From contig JACIWF010000062.1 of the NCBI GenBank assembly GCA_014361095.1, positions 416 through 7,072 on the forward strand: a DNA stretch of 6,657 bases, given 5' to 3'. Source of the DNA: Hadesarchaea archaeon (GTDB lineage: Archaea > Hadarchaeota > Hadarchaeia > Hadarchaeales > Hadarchaeaceae). Of this stretch, positions 5,608 through 6,657 are shown piece by piece. Every line of letters starts with the position of its first letter. Within the stretch, counting starts at the first letter, position 1. The notes beneath the pieces are model-generated. The model was not told where the DNA came from, did no database searches, and saw nothing but the letters and a program-made list of their open reading frames with translations. The translations under genes and the position numbers were made by a program.

Positions 5608-5622
5608 AGCGCCACCTTGGTA

Positions 5623-5635
5623 TCTTAGGCCAAGG
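5623..5635 (+). other. tRNA intron 2, anticodon loop, position 37/38 (13 nt)
   Basis: The canonical archaeal intron site. It forms a strict BHB: outer helix CCACC/GGUGG, central 4-bp helix UUGG (5617-5620) with CCAA (5630-5633), and 3-nt bulges UAU (5621-5623) and GGA (5634-5636). Cutting after the second base of each bulge releases exactly 5623-5635. Confidence 0.92.
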
Positions 5636-5657
5636 AGGTGGAGGTCGCGGGTTCGAT

Positions 5658-5671
5658 TCGGAGCGCGAAAA
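5658..5671 (+). other. tRNA intron 3, T-loop, position 59/60 (14 nt)
   Basis: The T-stem GCGGG/CCCGC is complete, but 21 nt lie between its arms instead of 7. The BHB is strict: central helix UUCG (5652-5655) with CGAA (5666-5669), bulges AUU (5656-5658) and AAU (5670-5672), and a small inner stem CG/CG (5659-5660 with 5664-5665). Cutting after the second base of each bulge leaves the loop UUCGAUU. Confidence 0.9.
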
Positions 5672-5702
5672 TCCCGCTCGGGGCTCTACTTGTTCAGCCA
5701 AG

Positions 5703-6657
5703 CTACTGTCTTATCTCTCCCGTTCCCGGTGGAAGCGCTCGTTCTATTTCGTCCACCGGCACCTCGATGCCCTCAATCTTGAACTTTATTTGAATTTGGT
5801 GGGCAAGCTCGGATTTCTTTGTTGAGCCCGGGTAAATTTCAACAAATACTTTTGAGTGTTTCTGGACAGCGCTCTTCGGCCCGCAGACAACAACATTTTC
5901 TCCGTCGATGGTCATGACGCCAACAGCCGCCCTAACTGGTACCTTAAGCAGGTTCTTCTTGCCCTGGATGATATAGCTGCCCTTAGGGAGGTAGGTTCCG
6001 GAAGGTGCTTTCTTTGAGACCTGTTCCGGCTTGGCCCAGTAAACGTCAAGAGTGCCAAGGCCTTCCCTCCAGGCGCGTGAGTGCATGGCAGCAAACTCGG
6101 CCGCCTCGATTAGGGTAGTTTCCGGAATTTCTTTGCCAGTCGATTTTATGATAACGTGAGGTGCCCCGATTATCTCCGCGTGCAGGTAAAGATCGGTTGG
6201 CTCCATGTGTTTTTCAACTATCTCGGCGTTACCTTGGGCATCCCTCCCTCCAATGACGAGAAGACCATCAGAGGAGATGAACCACCGATGTCGCTCGAAC
6301 CACTTTGGTTTTCTTCTCTTGGGTGGAGGAGCGATCTCAACCTCAGGAGCGCCAGCCCTCAGGGCCTCAAGTTCACGCTCAGTTTCCTCAAGGGCTTTTC
6401 TGGCGCCAACCGCTTTCTCTGCGAGTTCCCGGTATTCTTTGTAATAGCGTGACGAGTTCTCGAAAGCTGAGGCCCTCAGATCCAGCTCTATGGCTTGGCC
6501 GGCAATCTCGACTTCCATTTTTCCCTTGTTGATGTCTATGCTTTTTATCGGCAAGGTCCAGCTTTCTCCCGCCTCCTTTGCCTTCTGAAAGGTTTCAAGG
6601 GCAACTTTCCACCCCGTGGATCTTCTGAGTTGATCGAGAGTTCTGCGGGCCTCGTCG
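5703..6657 (-). CDS. rqcH: NFACT-family ribosome quality control protein (archaeal RqcH/Rqc2/NEMF), C-terminal half
   Basis: The frame has no stop up to the right edge, so this is the last 317 residues of a protein that is normally about 600-700 long. A TTG at 6554 is internal, not the start: upstream codons read LDQLRRSTGWKVALETFQKA, a typical stretch of the middle region. After a strand-rich segment (IDINKGKMEVEIAGQAIELDL) comes a coiled coil (YYKEYRELAEKAVGARKALE), a basic linker (PPPKRRKPKWFERHRW) and the NFACT-R domain (ISSDGLLVIGGRDAQGN, DLYLHAEIIGAPHVIIK, GTYLPKGSYIIQGKK). These proteins bind the 50S subunit with an obstructed peptidyl-tRNA and help tag or release stalled chains. The N-terminal tRNA-contacting NFACT-N domain is outside the window. 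The tRNA-Thr gene converges on its 3' end. Confidence 0.94.
   Translation of the reverse strand, partial: DEARRTLDQLRRSTGWKVALETFQKAKEAGESWTLPIKSIDINKGKMEVEIAGQAIELDLRASAFENSSRYYKEYRELAEKAVGARKALEETERELEALRAGAPEVEIAPPPKRRKPKWFERHRWFISSDGLLVIGGRDAQGNAEIVEKHMEPTDLYLHAEIIGAPHVIIKSTGKEIPETTLIEAAEFAAMHSRAWREGLGTLDVYWAKPEQVSKKAPSGTYLPKGSYIIQGKKNLLKVPVRAAVGVMTIDGENVVVCGPKSAVQKHSKVFVEIYPGSTKKSELAHQIQIKFKIEGIEVPVDEIERALPPGTGEIRQ

Larger units (their letters stand above)
5559..5685 (+). tRNA. tRNA-Thr(GGU) interrupted by three introns
   Basis: Removing 5581-5607, 5623-5635 and 5658-5671 leaves exactly 73 nt. The acceptor stem is GCCCCGA/UCGGGGC (5559-5565 with 5678-5684), 7 perfect pairs. The D-stem is GCUC/GAGC with loop AGCCGGUA, keeping A14, G15, G18 and G19. 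The anticodon stem is CCACC/GGUGG with loop UUGGUAA, so the anticodon is GGU (5619-5621) for Thr codons ACC and ACU. The variable loop is AGGUC (C48 can pair with G15). The T-stem is GCGGG/CCCGC with loop UUCGAUU (A58 present). The discriminator is U73, which from memory is usual for archaeal tRNA-Thr. CCA is not encoded and must be added. A BRE/TATA pair precedes it. It converges on the NFACT gene, with 17 nt between them. A scan that allows only anticodon-loop introns would probably miss this gene. Confidence 0.92.

Noticed and set aside
5584..5615. GTGGC/GCCAC 5-bp pairing as the BHB of intron 1
   Set aside because: The bulges would lie on the wrong side of the helix and cutting would fall inside the anticodon stem. 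It may be a competing fold of the precursor.
5592..5616. Reading the second D-arm-like copy as the true D-arm, with the intron placed at 7/8
   Set aside because: This copy lacks G18-G19, has a mismatched stem, and no BHB central helix forms at the matching boundaries.
5366..5782. 138-residue plus-strand frame covering part of the gap and the whole tRNA
   Set aside because: It runs through all stems of the tRNA and into the antisense of NFACT, has no ribosome-binding site and no recognisable domain.
6552..6554. TTG at 6554 as the start of the NFACT gene
   Set aside because: The frame stays open to the window edge with family-like sequence, and the protein would lack its N-terminal domains.

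Overview
The window is archaeal DNA of roughly 50% GC. The evidence is a split tRNA gene whose interruptions fold into bulge-helix-bulge (BHB) splicing motifs, TATA-type promoter boxes about 27 nt before likely transcription starts, no encoded CCA on the tRNA, a ribosome-quality-control NFACT protein of archaeal type, and several non-ATG starts. The lineage cannot be fixed from this sequence. Multi-intron tRNAs with introns outside the anticodon loop are best known from Thermoproteales and other archaea with heteromeric splicing endonucleases, so a TACK-like or deep-branching thermophile is a reasonable guess.

Positions 1-1303 (+ strand) hold a run of small membrane proteins: the tail of a one-helix protein, a degenerate zinc-ribbon protein with two helices (128-448), a four-helix protein of unknown function (457-933), and an intact zinc-ribbon protein with two helices (956-1303) that seems to start at CTG behind a strong Shine-Dalgarno sequence. 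The first and last zinc-ribbon genes look like diverged paralogues. The last one meets the minus-strand DUF2085-like gene tail to tail, and the two share a CTAG as both stop codons.

Positions 1300-5174 (- strand) hold two gene pairs. Upstream is proC (pyrroline-5-carboxylate reductase), followed directly by larB (first step of the nickel-pincer cofactor pathway). After them comes a B12-binding-domain radical SAM enzyme, followed 10 nt later by a DUF2085-like membrane protein rich in Cys and His. A perfect inverted repeat lies just before the radical SAM start codon.

Positions 5175-5558 are a non-coding gap with a promoter at each end and an unexplained long hairpin. Positions 5559-5685 (+ strand) are the main discovery: a tRNA-Thr(GGU) gene broken by three introns of 27, 13 and 14 nt, at positions 22/23 (D-stem), 37/38 (anticodon loop) and 59/60 (T-loop). 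Removing them gives a 73-nt tRNA with every stem paired. The minus-strand NFACT/RqcH gene (5703-6657) runs off the right edge and converges on the tRNA. The tRNA and the NFACT protein both serve translation, but nothing in the sequence ties them together functionally.
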